Shown here piece by piece: positions 8,360 through 15,120 of a stretch of 64,000 nucleotides of DNA. Numbering within the stretch: position 1 is the stretch's first letter; each line of letters opens with the position of its first letter. The notes under the pieces were generated by a model. That model made no database searches, was not told the DNA's origin, and saw only the letters and a list, made by a program, of their open reading frames with translations. The stretch is from Clostridiales bacterium. Lineage in GTDB: Bacteria; Bacillota; Clostridia; Oscillospirales; Oscillospiraceae. Both the position numbers and the translations under genes were made by a program. The stretch lies in the NCBI GenBank assembly GCA_019420945.1, contig JAHZGF010000042.1:1-64000 (forward strand). The letters run 5' to 3'.

Positions 8360-9754
8360 TCAGTAGCTGATGGTCTGGCGGCGGGCCGGTTTGGCCTGGG
8401 CACACTGCCAGCAGGCCAGAATTACGCTGTCCAGCAGTTCAACAGCCACACCCTCCTTGATGGATCGGTAGCCAAAGCCGCCGCCGGAGCCGATGGCCCG
8501 CTTTTCGCAGTTGCTCACCGCCTGGGTCAGGCTGGGCTGCCCCATATGACAGAGCTGTTTGGCGAACAGTGCCTGTTCAAAGGCGGCGTTTGCGGTGATG
8601 ATTTGCTTCACTGTTGGCAGGATAGGCGCTTTCAGTCTGACTTCCCGCATTTCGTTGGCCAGCAGCTGCTGGCCGCCGGCTCCGTCCACTGCCACACCCC
8701 CCAGATCCGCTCGGCCCAGGAAATCCAGAAGCCAGCCGGAGCCGGAGCGAACCGGGCGGCAGTCGATGGCCTCCAGGAAGATCCGCCCGTCGGCAGTTTT
8801 GGCGGCAATGGCCAGCGCCACGTTTGCTCCGTCTTTGCCGTACTTGATCCCGGCGTACAGCTTACCCTTCAGCTCCGGCAGCGTCTGGCAGCGGAGGGCC
8901 TCCCACTCTGCCTGGCTGATGGCTGATTTCTGGTTGTAGCGCAGCCACAGCCCCAGACGCTGGATGTTGAAATCTACAGTGTCCGGCCCAATCTCCGCCT
9001 CCACCTTGCGTTCGGTCAGGATGATTCCCATGGAGGGGTTGGTCTGATACCAAGCTTCTTTGTCCTGGGGGTCCGTCTGGAACTCCACGCTCCACTCGGC
9101 CCAGCCGGTGTTGGGCGCCTGGCCCATCAGGGTGGCGCTGCGCAGCTTTAGAAAAACGGTGCCGGAGGAGACCGGGGTGGGCGGCGTGCCGCAGAAAACA
9201 GTTTGGGGATTCCGGCTGTCGGAGACCACATACTTCAAAGCGCTCTCCTGATCGTCGGTGTACTCCTGGGCCTCGTCGATGACCAAAAGATCGAACCCCT
9301 CGCCCAGGCCGCCCTTGGACGACCGGGTGCGGAATTCGATCCTGCCCTCGCCATCCTTGAGCCGGATGCTCTCGCGCCCGGAGGCCCGGATGGACTTGTA
9401 TTCGATTTTGGCCTTGTCCAGCAGGGAGCAAAGCCGTTCCCAGGCGGCGTGGCTGGTGGTGGTCCGGTGGGCGGTGTGCAGAATGGTTTCGCCGTTTTTC
9501 AGGCCATACATCTCCCGCATGGTGACCACTTCGTTTTTGCCGTTGCGCCGGGGCACGCTGTAGCCGAATTTGGGATGAACCCAAAGCCCTTCGGCGTCCC
9601 GGGCCAGCATGTCATAGATCAGCAGCTGCTGCCAGGGCATGGAGGCCCGACCGGACTGTTCGTAGAGCGCCACCGCCTGGGGCCCGTCTGTTTGCCCATA
9701 GGGCAGCGTGACCGATTGGGTGGGGGTCTGACGGCCCAGCTTTGTACTGGCCAT
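8360..9754 (-). CDS. terL: Phage terminase large subunit
   Basis: A 464-residue DNA-packaging motor protein. A Walker A-type motif (SVPRRNGKNE) is near residues 66-75, and Walker B plus the catalytic acid (LLVIDEAQEY) near 156-165. The C-terminal RNaseH-like nuclease half includes AGIKYGKDGANVALAIA near residue 300 and an FLEAIDCR stretch. ATG 9754 has a G-rich but imperfect ribosome site. Its place is unusual: it lies after the portal and MuF genes and behind a terminator, not before the portal. No small terminase subunit was recognised beside it. Confidence 0.93.
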   Translation of the reverse strand: MASTKLGRQTPTQSVTLPYGQTDGPQAVALYEQSGRASMPWQQLLIYDMLARDAEGLWVHPKFGYSVPRRNGKNEVVTMREMYGLKNGETILHTAHRTTTSHAAWERLCSLLDKAKIEYKSIRASGRESIRLKDGEGRIEFRTRSSKGGLGEGFDLLVIDEAQEYTDDQESALKYVVSDSRNPQTVFCGTPPTPVSSGTVFLKLRSATLMGQAPNTGWAEWSVEFQTDPQDKEAWYQTNPSMGIILTERKVEAEIGPDTVDFNIQRLGLWLRYNQKSAISQAEWEALRCQTLPELKGKLYAGIKYGKDGANVALAIAAKTADGRIFLEAIDCRPVRSGSGWLLDFLGRADLGGVAVDGAGGQQLLANEMREVRLKAPILPTVKQIITANAAFEQALFAKQLCHMGQPSLTQAVSNCEKRAIGSGGGFGYRSIKEGVAVELLDSVILACWQCAQAKPARRQTISY

Positions 9755-9826
9755 GCTCTGCCCCCCTTCGTTATGCGGTTGTGCGTCCTGTCAGGCTCAT
9801 GGCCCCACCTCCTGAATCTGGGCATG

Positions 9827-9860
9827 AAAAAACCACGGTGCAGAGCATCGTGGTTTTGTT
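9827..9860 (-). terminator. Rho-independent terminator after the DUF4926-like gene
   Basis: A hairpin with arms AAAACCACG and CGTGGTTTT. Read on the minus strand it ends in a run of six T. It lies between the DUF4926-like gene and the large terminase gene, so it should end or reduce transcripts coming from the portal-MuF genes before terL. Confidence 0.75.
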
Positions 9861-9886
9861 AAAAACAAATTATTTGTTTAGACCAA

Positions 9887-10078
9887 TTACTGTGAAGTTA
9901 TCTGTTTCTTCCATATGATTTCCTTAATATCAGACATGGGAACAACAAAGAAGTCACTTTCAGCATATGGCTCGGCGCTTGTTTCCACCATAAAAGCCTC
10001 TCCGTCGTCATACACCTCCAACACGGTAACTTCTCTTCCGTCGGTCAGACGAACAACATCGAGTTCGTTTGGTTTCAC
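9887..10078 (-). CDS. DUF4926-like small protein, putative immunity/partner protein
   Basis: A 63-residue protein. LDVVRLTDGREVTVLEVYDDGEAF and a later FFVVPMSDIKEI resemble the small beta-barrel DUF4926 family. Genes of this family are commonly found beside DUF6883 domains, as here: it starts 12 bases after the MuF-DUF6883 gene ends and shares the AT-rich base composition of that gene's 3' third. This makes an immunity or antidote role plausible, but that is an inference. The family call is from memory of its pattern. A terminator follows. Confidence 0.6.
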   Translation of the reverse strand: MKPNELDVVRLTDGREVTVLEVYDDGEAFMVETSAEPYAESDFFVVPMSDIKEIIWKKQITSQ

Positions 10079-10089
10079 AAAAGCACCTC

Positions 10090-11307
10090 CTAGTCGTTAT
10101 AAATATAAGCGCTAATCAGTCGTGGAAATTCTTCTCCTTCATCGATTTGCCAACCTGTCTTAACCGTTGCACGATTTCCGTTAGGACCAGTTATTAACAT
10201 TCGCACTTCAAACGGTTGCCCGTATTTTGTTGGAGGCCGAGGAGATGCTTTCCATAACTTCAGTCCTTGTCTCAGTGCAGCAATAAAGTCATCTTCATTA
10301 TCTGCAGTATATCCCAATACATCACGAAAAGCAATTGCTTTTGCACGTCCTTTTGGATGATTCATATCCAAAGCGTATCCGCTGAGTTTTGACGATGGGA
10401 TGACTGCTTGTTCATAATTGGGCAAGAGCTCTTCCACTGATTGGGCGAGATGCTCCTCTTCAAATTTCTTTTGCCAAGTAGCTTTCCTTTTTGCTCTTGT
10501 GGCTTTGGCTCGTTCATCTGAGGTAGCTGCCATCTCTTGGGCGCGCTGGATACGGGCCTCCCGGGTTTCCTCATAGCCGCCGTATCCGTCTTGCACATAT
10601 CGGCGTTTACCTTCCTGGCCACTGTGAACCGTTTGCCGCTTCCCGTCTCCCGGGTCGTACTCCACCACGCAGCGGCAAAAATCATGCCGCCGGTAAACGT
10701 CCTGGGGCACATCCGGGTATGTGTAGGTGCCCGCCAGCCTGGCACACCATTCGCAGCAGTGACTTTCCGCTCTGCGGATGATTCTGGGGCTCAGCCCGGC
10801 TTTGCCCTGAAACTCGGCATTGCGGCGTACACTCTCATCTACAACGGAGCGGGAGAACAGGATTACCGGCTCATCCAGTAGCCAGGCCACCGACTCATAC
10901 TGCTCCGCCACCGCCAGCCGGTTCAGGATTCCGTCTACCCGGTCCTGATCCAGCGGCACGCTCTGGGCCTTGATACCGATGCCCGCTGCCTCGTTGAGCT
11001 GCTGCTGCACCTGCCGGGCGGCCTCAGATACCAGGGCGTGATCCTCCTCCAGCAGGGGCCGGATCACCCGGTCCGCCAGATTCCAGTACATCCGCCCGTT
11101 TGGCAGCGCGTTCCCGGACAGATTGGACTGGAACGCCTCTGACAGCGCCCGGCCCACCTCCTCGGCGTACTCTCCAGCCTCGGCATAGCCCGCCCGGCCG
11201 GATTGAATGGCCTCCAGCAGCTCGGCGGCCCGCTTGCTGCCCCCCAGGTTGCGCACAAAGTCCCGCCGGATGGCCTCCAGCAGGTCGGGGGCGATGTCCT
11301 GGGCCAT
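10090..11307 (-). CDS. MuF-type minor capsid protein with C-terminal DUF6883-like domain
   Basis: A 405-residue two-part protein. Residues 1 to about 240 are a phage head morphogenesis (MuF/minor capsid) domain: long helices, then a metal-site-like cluster with CCEWC, an H in VYRRHDFCRC, and a following VVEYDPGDGK. A Lys/Arg/Glu linker runs to about residue 295. The last 100 residues (SSKLSGYALDMNHPKGRAKA, YGQPFEVRMLITGPNG, EEFPRLISAYIY) match the pattern of DUF6883, a domain often seen as a toxin-like C-terminus. The 3' part is clearly more AT-rich than the MuF part; the change is near 10520. The arrangement matches published MuF polymorphic toxins of temperate phages. The ATG lies next to the portal stop. 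Confidence 0.8.
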   Translation of the reverse strand: MAQDIAPDLLEAIRRDFVRNLGGSKRAAELLEAIQSGRAGYAEAGEYAEEVGRALSEAFQSNLSGNALPNGRMYWNLADRVIRPLLEEDHALVSEAARQVQQQLNEAAGIGIKAQSVPLDQDRVDGILNRLAVAEQYESVAWLLDEPVILFSRSVVDESVRRNAEFQGKAGLSPRIIRRAESHCCEWCARLAGTYTYPDVPQDVYRRHDFCRCVVEYDPGDGKRQTVHSGQEGKRRYVQDGYGGYEETREARIQRAQEMAATSDERAKATRAKRKATWQKKFEEEHLAQSVEELLPNYEQAVIPSSKLSGYALDMNHPKGRAKAIAFRDVLGYTADNEDDFIAALRQGLKLWKASPRPPTKYGQPFEVRMLITGPNGNRATVKTGWQIDEGEEFPRLISAYIYND

Positions 11308-11308
11308 G

Positions 11309-12538
11309 TCAGGCGCCTCCCGACGCCACGCCGGTCAGATCCCGCAGGTTTTCGGCGTTAAAGTAGCCCGGGATGGCCTGGTTGATCTTGCCCACACCGT
11401 CCCCAATGCCGGAGAGCATAGCGGCGTCCGGCTCAAACACCGGCTCCCAGGTGGGGCGGGTCAGGTAGAGCTGCCGACGCTGATAGGCATAGTCGTCCCG
11501 CACGCAGGCGGCCAGATAGCCCACGTTCAAAAACCCGCTGCCAAAGGTGCGCTGGGCCTTTCGGGCGGCCAGACGCAGGTTTTCGTGGCTGGCCTTGATG
11601 GCCTCGGCACTGCTGGGGTTGTCGGTCACAAATCCCAGGTCGTCCAGGGTGAGGCCGGTCTCGCCGGAGAACAGGGCGGCGAAGGTGCGCAGTTGCTCGG
11701 TAAATGGGCTCATGGACTGCTGGGTGAACTGGCCCACGGTGGGGCTGTCTCCGTCCTGATCCTTGGAAAACTGGAGCAGGCTGGAGATGGTGGCCCGCCA
11801 CTTGTCCATGGGCTCCGCATCAGGGGAGATCCCCAGCACGTATTTTTGCGGGAAGCTGTAGAACTCCGCCGAGATCTCGCTGCGCTTGACGGTCCGCAGC
11901 GCCCCCTGCATGATGGACATGCAGGCCCGGCTGATGCGGCTGTGGCCAAAGGGCCGGTGGGCGTCGGGCCGGTGTATGATGGGCACCAGCAGCGGGGCGG
12001 GGGCCTGGTTGGAGATGACCTCCGGCGCCTCTCCCCGGCGGTAGTGGGTGATTTGCCCGGGCTGGAAATAGGCCTCCCAGACGGGGCTGCCGTTGTCGTC
12101 CCGCTGGAGCACCGCATAGCCCTCGGTGAGCAGTCCGGTGGTCTCGTCCAGGATTCCGGTGGCGTCGCCGCCGTCCAGCACCAGCAGCCGGGGGTAGCCG
12201 TCTCCGTCCGCCGAGATGTAGACGAAGCTGCAGGCGGAGATCAGAGCGGACAGGATGGCAGAGTCAAACAGCAGGTCCGGGTTGTTCATCTGGAAGATGG
12301 AATTCAGGTCAAAATTGTCCTCCCGGAAGTCGTGGAACACCAGCCGGTCGGCCAGGGCGTCCACCGCCTTTCCGCACCAGCCCAGGGTGCTGTTGAAGCG
12401 CCGGAACTCCGGGGGCGTGACCAGATTGAAATCCTGGACGGCGTTTTTCATCTCATAGTAACGGTAGCGCAGACGGACCCGTGTCCGCTTCAGCCTCAGC
12501 TTGCGGCGCAGGTAGTCAATGCCCTTTTCTTCAGCCAT
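11309..12538 (-). CDS. Phage portal protein (SPP1 Gp6-like)
   Basis: A 409-residue protein with the SPP1 Gp6-type portal pattern: an N-terminal basic helix (RRKLRLKRTRVRLRYRYYEM), a conserved segment FNLVTPPEFRRFNSTLGWC followed by a V-D-A-L-A-D-R-L motif, then a mixed core with PIIHRPDAHRPFGHSRIS, which is typical of portals. Twelve copies form the ring through which DNA enters the head. The start has an AAGGAGG ribosome site. The MuF gene follows after a single base, a standard portal-MuF pair. Confidence 0.92.
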   Translation of the reverse strand: MAEEKGIDYLRRKLRLKRTRVRLRYRYYEMKNAVQDFNLVTPPEFRRFNSTLGWCGKAVDALADRLVFHDFREDNFDLNSIFQMNNPDLLFDSAILSALISACSFVYISADGDGYPRLLVLDGGDATGILDETTGLLTEGYAVLQRDDNGSPVWEAYFQPGQITHYRRGEAPEVISNQAPAPLLVPIIHRPDAHRPFGHSRISRACMSIMQGALRTVKRSEISAEFYSFPQKYVLGISPDAEPMDKWRATISSLLQFSKDQDGDSPTVGQFTQQSMSPFTEQLRTFAALFSGETGLTLDDLGFVTDNPSSAEAIKASHENLRLAARKAQRTFGSGFLNVGYLAACVRDDYAYQRRQLYLTRPTWEPVFEPDAAMLSGIGDGVGKINQAIPGYFNAENLRDLTGVASGGA

Positions 12539-12539
12539 G

Positions 12540-12664
12540 GGCGGGCCTCCTTCTTTGATTTGCTCCGCCGCAGGCGGGGCGATATGAAATTCGTGAGAAA
12601 ATATTCGTAGTGACGGCGTGAACCTCGGAGCGGGGTAGGGGGAGGGGGGTACACCCCCCCTGGC
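12540..12664. other. Gene-free, GC-skewed spacer with palindromes between HNH and portal genes
   Basis: This 125-base stretch holds no convincing gene. It contains a GC-rich hairpin (arms CCGCC and GGCGG near 12567) and a symmetrical block of six G and six or more C around TACA (about 12644-12659). In many cos phages the HNH gene, cos and the small terminase gene occupy this place. Here the terminase genes are absent from it. A packaging-site role is possible but unproven. Confidence 0.4.
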
Positions 12665-13021
12665 TTACCGGGCTTTATAACTCGTCCAATCCATCGCCTG
12701 GGGTAAAACCCGGTTGGACATTGTTTCCGCCTCTCCGGAGCCATTGGCTTTCTTTGGTCGAAGCAGCTTGTCCGACTTCTGCCGGTTGCAGGTCCAGTGG
12801 GCCAGCTGCAGATTCTCCAGATCGCTGGGGTGCCCACCCTTTGCAATGGGGATGATGTGGTCAATGCAGGGGGAAAGGGGATGGGGATATTTCAGGGAGA
12901 AATCCACCGGCTGGCCGCAGATGCCGCACACCGTTTGTGTGGCATAGATCTTCTTCTTGTTGCGCTCAAAAGCCAGCCGATGGGTACCGTCCTGGTCTGG
13001 CCGGTTCCTGTTTCTTGACAT
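12665..13021 (-). CDS. Phage HNH endonuclease
   Basis: A 118-residue HNH nuclease. CGICGQPVDF gives the first zinc pair; CIDHIIPIAKGGHPSDLENL holds the catalytic HNH core (D-H near residue 54, N further on), and LAHWTCNRQKSDKL gives the last Cys and helix. Such genes usually sit beside terminase genes in cos phages, where HNH proteins assist DNA cleavage at packaging (HK97 gp74). Here it is followed by the portal, not by terminase. Confidence 0.92.
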   Translation of the reverse strand: MSRNRNRPDQDGTHRLAFERNKKKIYATQTVCGICGQPVDFSLKYPHPLSPCIDHIIPIAKGGHPSDLENLQLAHWTCNRQKSDKLLRPKKANGSGEAETMSNRVLPQAMDWTSYKAR

Positions 13022-13036
13022 GTAATTCCCTCGTCG

Positions 13037-13300
13037 TTGCCTGGCCCCACCCCTGCCGTATCAAAGTGCAACGGACAATCCCGCCCCTGGGGGCATCCAA
13101 ATTTGAGGATAAAAAAAGAGCCGCAAACCCTTGCAGCTCTAAGAAAAAAATTCTATGTGCGCTTTCCGCTGGATCTGAAGCCGGAGGTGCTGGCTGCGTT
13201 TCGGGCGGCCTGTGCAGCCAATGGGACCACGGCCACCACGGAGATCAAAAAGTTTATCGCCGCTTATATTGCGGAGCATCCCGTCCCGGGGGATGATTGA
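13037..13300 (+). CDS. Ribbon-helix-helix (Arc/CopG-like) small protein, start uncertain
   Basis: On the plus strand, opposite the surrounding minus-strand genes. The C-terminal 45 residues (KKFYVRFPLDLKPEVLAAFR, then TTATTEIKKFIAAYI) have the strand-helix-helix layout of Arc/CopG-type DNA-binding proteins. The frame is open from ATG 13037, but the first 35 codons look unlike protein and overlap a minus-strand terminator. A TTG at 13103 or a GTG at 13157 are alternatives, none with a good ribosome site. A plus-strand terminator follows directly, which supports real transcription. It may be a small regulator near the late-gene switch, or a gene with a damaged start. Confidence 0.5.
   Translation: MPGPTPAVSKCNGQSRPWGHPNLRIKKEPQTLAALRKKFYVRFPLDLKPEVLAAFRAACAANGTTATTEIKKFIAAYIAEHPVPGDD
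13110..13140 (-). terminator. Minus-strand terminator upstream of the HNH gene
   Basis: Arms AGAGC and GCTCT, with GCAA/TTGC pairing inside, are followed on the minus strand by seven T (the A-run 13111-13117). It lies downstream of the sigma-like regulator gene and upstream of HNH, so it separates early/middle transcripts from the late packaging operon. Confidence 0.7.
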
Positions 13301-13306
13301 CCACGG

Positions 13307-13350
13307 GGGCCAGCCAGACAGATTGTCCGGCTGGCCCTTTTTCCTTTTTT
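13307..13350 (+). terminator. Plus-strand terminator after the ribbon-helix-helix gene
   Basis: Arms GGGCCAGCC (13307-13315) and GGCTGGCCC (13329-13337), with extra GACA/TGTC pairing, then TTTTTCCTTTTTT. It is a strong terminator for rightward transcripts 7 bases after the small plus-strand gene. It also protects against readthrough into the antisense of the sigma-like gene. Confidence 0.85.
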
Positions 13351-13365
13351 ACAGCATAGCACAGG

Positions 13366-13788
13366 TCAACTCTGGTTTTCAAGGGTCAGAGATTCCAGGG
13401 CACGACCGTGGAGACGATAAATCCACCGGAAATCATGATAGCCCATGGCTGTGGCCAACTTTTCCCAGGTCAGTCCTTTGATGTATCTGAGCTGAAGCAG
13501 TTCCCGCTGTTTGGGATCCGGCACGCCGTCAATGGCTGTGCCAATCTCCTGCCGCAGAGTGACAAGCCTGTCCAGCCTTTGGGCCAGCTGCCGGGTCAGA
13601 TCGTCGATGTGGGCCACGGTGTGCTCCAGGCTCCGGCCGTCCACGCCGCCGGAGGGAGTTGGCCCATATCCGGCGGTCATCTGCTCCGCCCGGGAGCGCC
13701 ACCGCTGGATCTCTGTCTCCAGATCCTGCACTTCTCGGCCCACCCTTCGGTATTGCAGGAGTATTTCCTTTTTCTCCTGGCTCGTCAT
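13366..13788 (-). CDS. Phage sigma-70-like / DUF1492-type late transcription regulator
   Basis: A 140-residue protein. It has an N-terminal coiled coil (LLQYRRVGREVQDLETEIQR), a middle helical region (THVAHIDDLTRQLAQRLDRL-like spacing), and a C-terminal region-4-type helix-turn-helix: LLQLRYIKGLTWEKLATAMG followed by RWIYRLHGRALESL. This matches DUF1492/ArpU-type proteins that sit at the early-late border of Firmicutes phages and drive late transcription. It shares an ATGA junction with the small Cys-rich gene upstream, and a terminator lies downstream. Confidence 0.82.
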   Translation of the reverse strand: MTSQEKKEILLQYRRVGREVQDLETEIQRWRSRAEQMTAGYGPTPSGGVDGRSLEHTVAHIDDLTRQLAQRLDRLVTLRQEIGTAIDGVPDPKQRELLQLRYIKGLTWEKLATAMGYHDFRWIYRLHGRALESLTLENQS

Positions 13789-13976
13789 TTGGACTTGATT
13801 GCCCCCTTGTTATTCAATACCAACCGATACAGGCCCGTCTGCCAATCCAGGGTAAGGCCGTGCTGCTGCAATCTGAGCCGCCGCCAGCGGTCCACGGTGC
13901 GGTTGAACCCACAGGTGCGGCACATGGTGCCTTTGCTGTCCACAAAGGCACATCCGTTTTTCAGACAGTTTTCCAT
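13785..13976 (-). CDS. Small Cys-rich phage protein
   Basis: A 63-residue protein with Cys at C4, C9, C19 and C22 (MCRTCGF), probably a small zinc-binding fold, and a basic helix (TVDRWRRLRLQQHG). It is coupled to the sigma-like gene by a 4-base overlap and lies 3 bases after the preceding gene. I do not recognise a named family; it could be a small nucleic-acid-binding accessory protein. Confidence 0.65.
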   Translation of the reverse strand: MENCLKNGCAFVDSKGTMCRTCGFNRTVDRWRRLRLQQHGLTLDWQTGLYRLVLNNKGAIKSK

Positions 13977-13979
13977 GGG

Positions 13980-14363
13980 TCAAATCTCCTTTTCACCAGC
14001 TTGGCTCATCTCGTGCTGGTACAGATATTCAATGCTGATGCCGCTGACCCGTTCGGCCTTTTGGCGGAGCTTTTCATAGGCGTACTCCTCGCCGTTTTCG
14101 TCCCGCATCCGTTCCAGCTCCTCGGAATTGGCCTGGAGTGCGTCGAAGTACCGCCGCATCCGCTGGGGGCCGATCCCAAAGGCGTCAGCCACCGAAACGG
14201 AGCACAGCCACAGCGCCCGCTGGGTGCGGATGTCTGCCTCCAGCTGGATGCTGGTATCTCTGGCAGCCTCCCGGACCGCCTGCTTGAGCATCTGCTTCCT
14301 GGCCAGCACATCGGCATAGGTTTCACCGGGCCGCTTTTTCGCCCGTCGTGCTTTACGGTTCAT
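13980..14363 (-). CDS. Phage hypothetical protein, helical
   Basis: A 127-residue, strongly helical, charged protein beginning MNRKARRAKKRPGETYADVLARKQ. I chose ATG 14363; longer forms add 16 residues without a ribosome site. The central SVADAFGIGPQRMRRYFDAL could be a helix-turn-helix. It sits in the small-gene cluster before the late regulator, with 4-base overlaps on the upstream side. Function is unknown; I could not match it to a small terminase. Confidence 0.65.
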   Translation of the reverse strand: MNRKARRAKKRPGETYADVLARKQMLKQAVREAARDTSIQLEADIRTQRALWLCSVSVADAFGIGPQRMRRYFDALQANSEELERMRDENGEEYAYEKLRQKAERVSGISIEYLYQHEMSQAGEKEI

Positions 14364-14599
14364 GCAATCATCACTCCCTCCAGTACCGGGAACGCCTCCC
14401 GGAACGAACAAAGCGGAAGGTCAAACTGTACGATCACATACCGTTCCAACGGATGGATGTAGTCCACCTTGGCCTGGACCTGGTGGGGTTTGACCCGCCA
14501 ATCGCTGGTTTTTCCTGCTCTGTCAGGCCACCAGGTGCTGGGCAGAAGGCCGGGCAGACGGGTGCCGACGGTCAGCTCAATACCGTTGTATCGGACCAT
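14360..14599 (-). CDS. Small phage protein of unknown function
   Basis: A 79-residue protein starting at ATG 14599 (MVRYNGIELTVGTRLPGLLP) behind a GAGGTGAGG ribosome site. Beta-rich and Trp-rich (STWWPDRAGKTSDWRV), with a second half KVDYIHPLERYVIVQFDLPL that looks like a small beta barrel. It overlaps the next gene by 4 bases. No family recognised. Confidence 0.6.
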   Translation of the reverse strand: MVRYNGIELTVGTRLPGLLPSTWWPDRAGKTSDWRVKPHQVQAKVDYIHPLERYVIVQFDLPLCSFREAFPVLEGVMIA

Positions 14600-14609
14600 G
14601 TGCCTCACC

Positions 14610-14936
14610 TCACGCATCCAGCTGAGTTTGCCCGGGCATCTGGTCACCGATCTCCATCAGATGCACCTCGCCATATTCATCCGGGGAAAAGTACAGACAG
14701 GTGACGGAGGGCTCCGTAGGGGCAAGGGTGACCTTGCTGCAGGCGTTGACTGCCACCGTGCCCCGGTCGGGGTCCGGCTTGAAGCTGATGGTCAGGGTGA
14801 TCTTTCGCACAAAGCTGGGGTCCGTCCTCTGATTGAGAATGTTTTCCGCCACCCGGGCGGCGTCATAGTCCACTTTCTCCCGGATCTCCCCGGCACACCA
14901 GTCCATCACACTGGTTTTGATCATTTCTCTGTCCAT
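14610..14936 (-). CDS. Phage replication-terminator-annotated family protein
   Basis: A 108-residue protein starting MDREMIKTSVMDWCAGEIRE at 14936 with a GAAAGGAGA ribosome site. The second half has an alternating strand pattern (KITLTISFKPDPDRGTVAVN, TCLYFSPDEYGEVHLMEIG). Similar proteins in Clostridia phages are often labelled replication terminator protein; I recall this label, cannot confirm a function, and treat it as a conserved phage protein. The upstream zinc-ribbon gene overlaps its start by 74 bases. Confidence 0.62.
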   Translation of the reverse strand: MDREMIKTSVMDWCAGEIREKVDYDAARVAENILNQRTDPSFVRKITLTISFKPDPDRGTVAVNACSKVTLAPTEPSVTCLYFSPDEYGEVHLMEIGDQMPGQTQLDA

Positions 14937-15120
14937 GGTTTCTCCTTTCGTTCCACTCATGTATGGCGGTCTCTCTGCTGTCCGTCACATGGCGGCGGGC
15001 AAGGCAGTGGCTGCTCTGGCACTGCACCCACCACAGGGTGGTATTCTGGTCCATCTGGTGGCTGAACAGCTTTCCCTGACCACCGCAGAAGGGGCAGGGG
15101 CGCAAAACAGGCTCATTCAT
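14863..15120 (-). CDS. Lar-type zinc-ribbon protein (restriction alleviation family)
   Basis: An 85-residue protein beginning MNEPVLRPCPFCGGQGKL at 15120. The pattern of CPFCGG, an aromatic VQCQSSHC second metal pair and an ending AIHEWNERR is that of Lar-like zinc-ribbon proteins, which are common in phages and named after the Rac-prophage Lar that lessens type I restriction. After EWNERR the frame continues for 25 residues, out of frame over the next gene. That is unusual: the family normally stops there, so a small frameshift or loss of the stop is possible. Confidence 0.72.
   Translation of the reverse strand: MNEPVLRPCPFCGGQGKLFSHQMDQNTTLWWVQCQSSHCLARRHVTDSRETAIHEWNERRNHGQRNDQNQCDGLVCRGDPGESGL

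Noticed and set aside
9770..9799. Nine-codon leader peptide (MSLTGRTTA) before the large terminase
   Set aside because: It has a good ribosome site but nothing else supports translation; such short frames are expected by chance.
13980..14363. Small terminase subunit
   Set aside because: The 127-residue helical protein has a possible HTH but lacks the known TerS pattern and lies in the early small-gene cluster; left as hypothetical.
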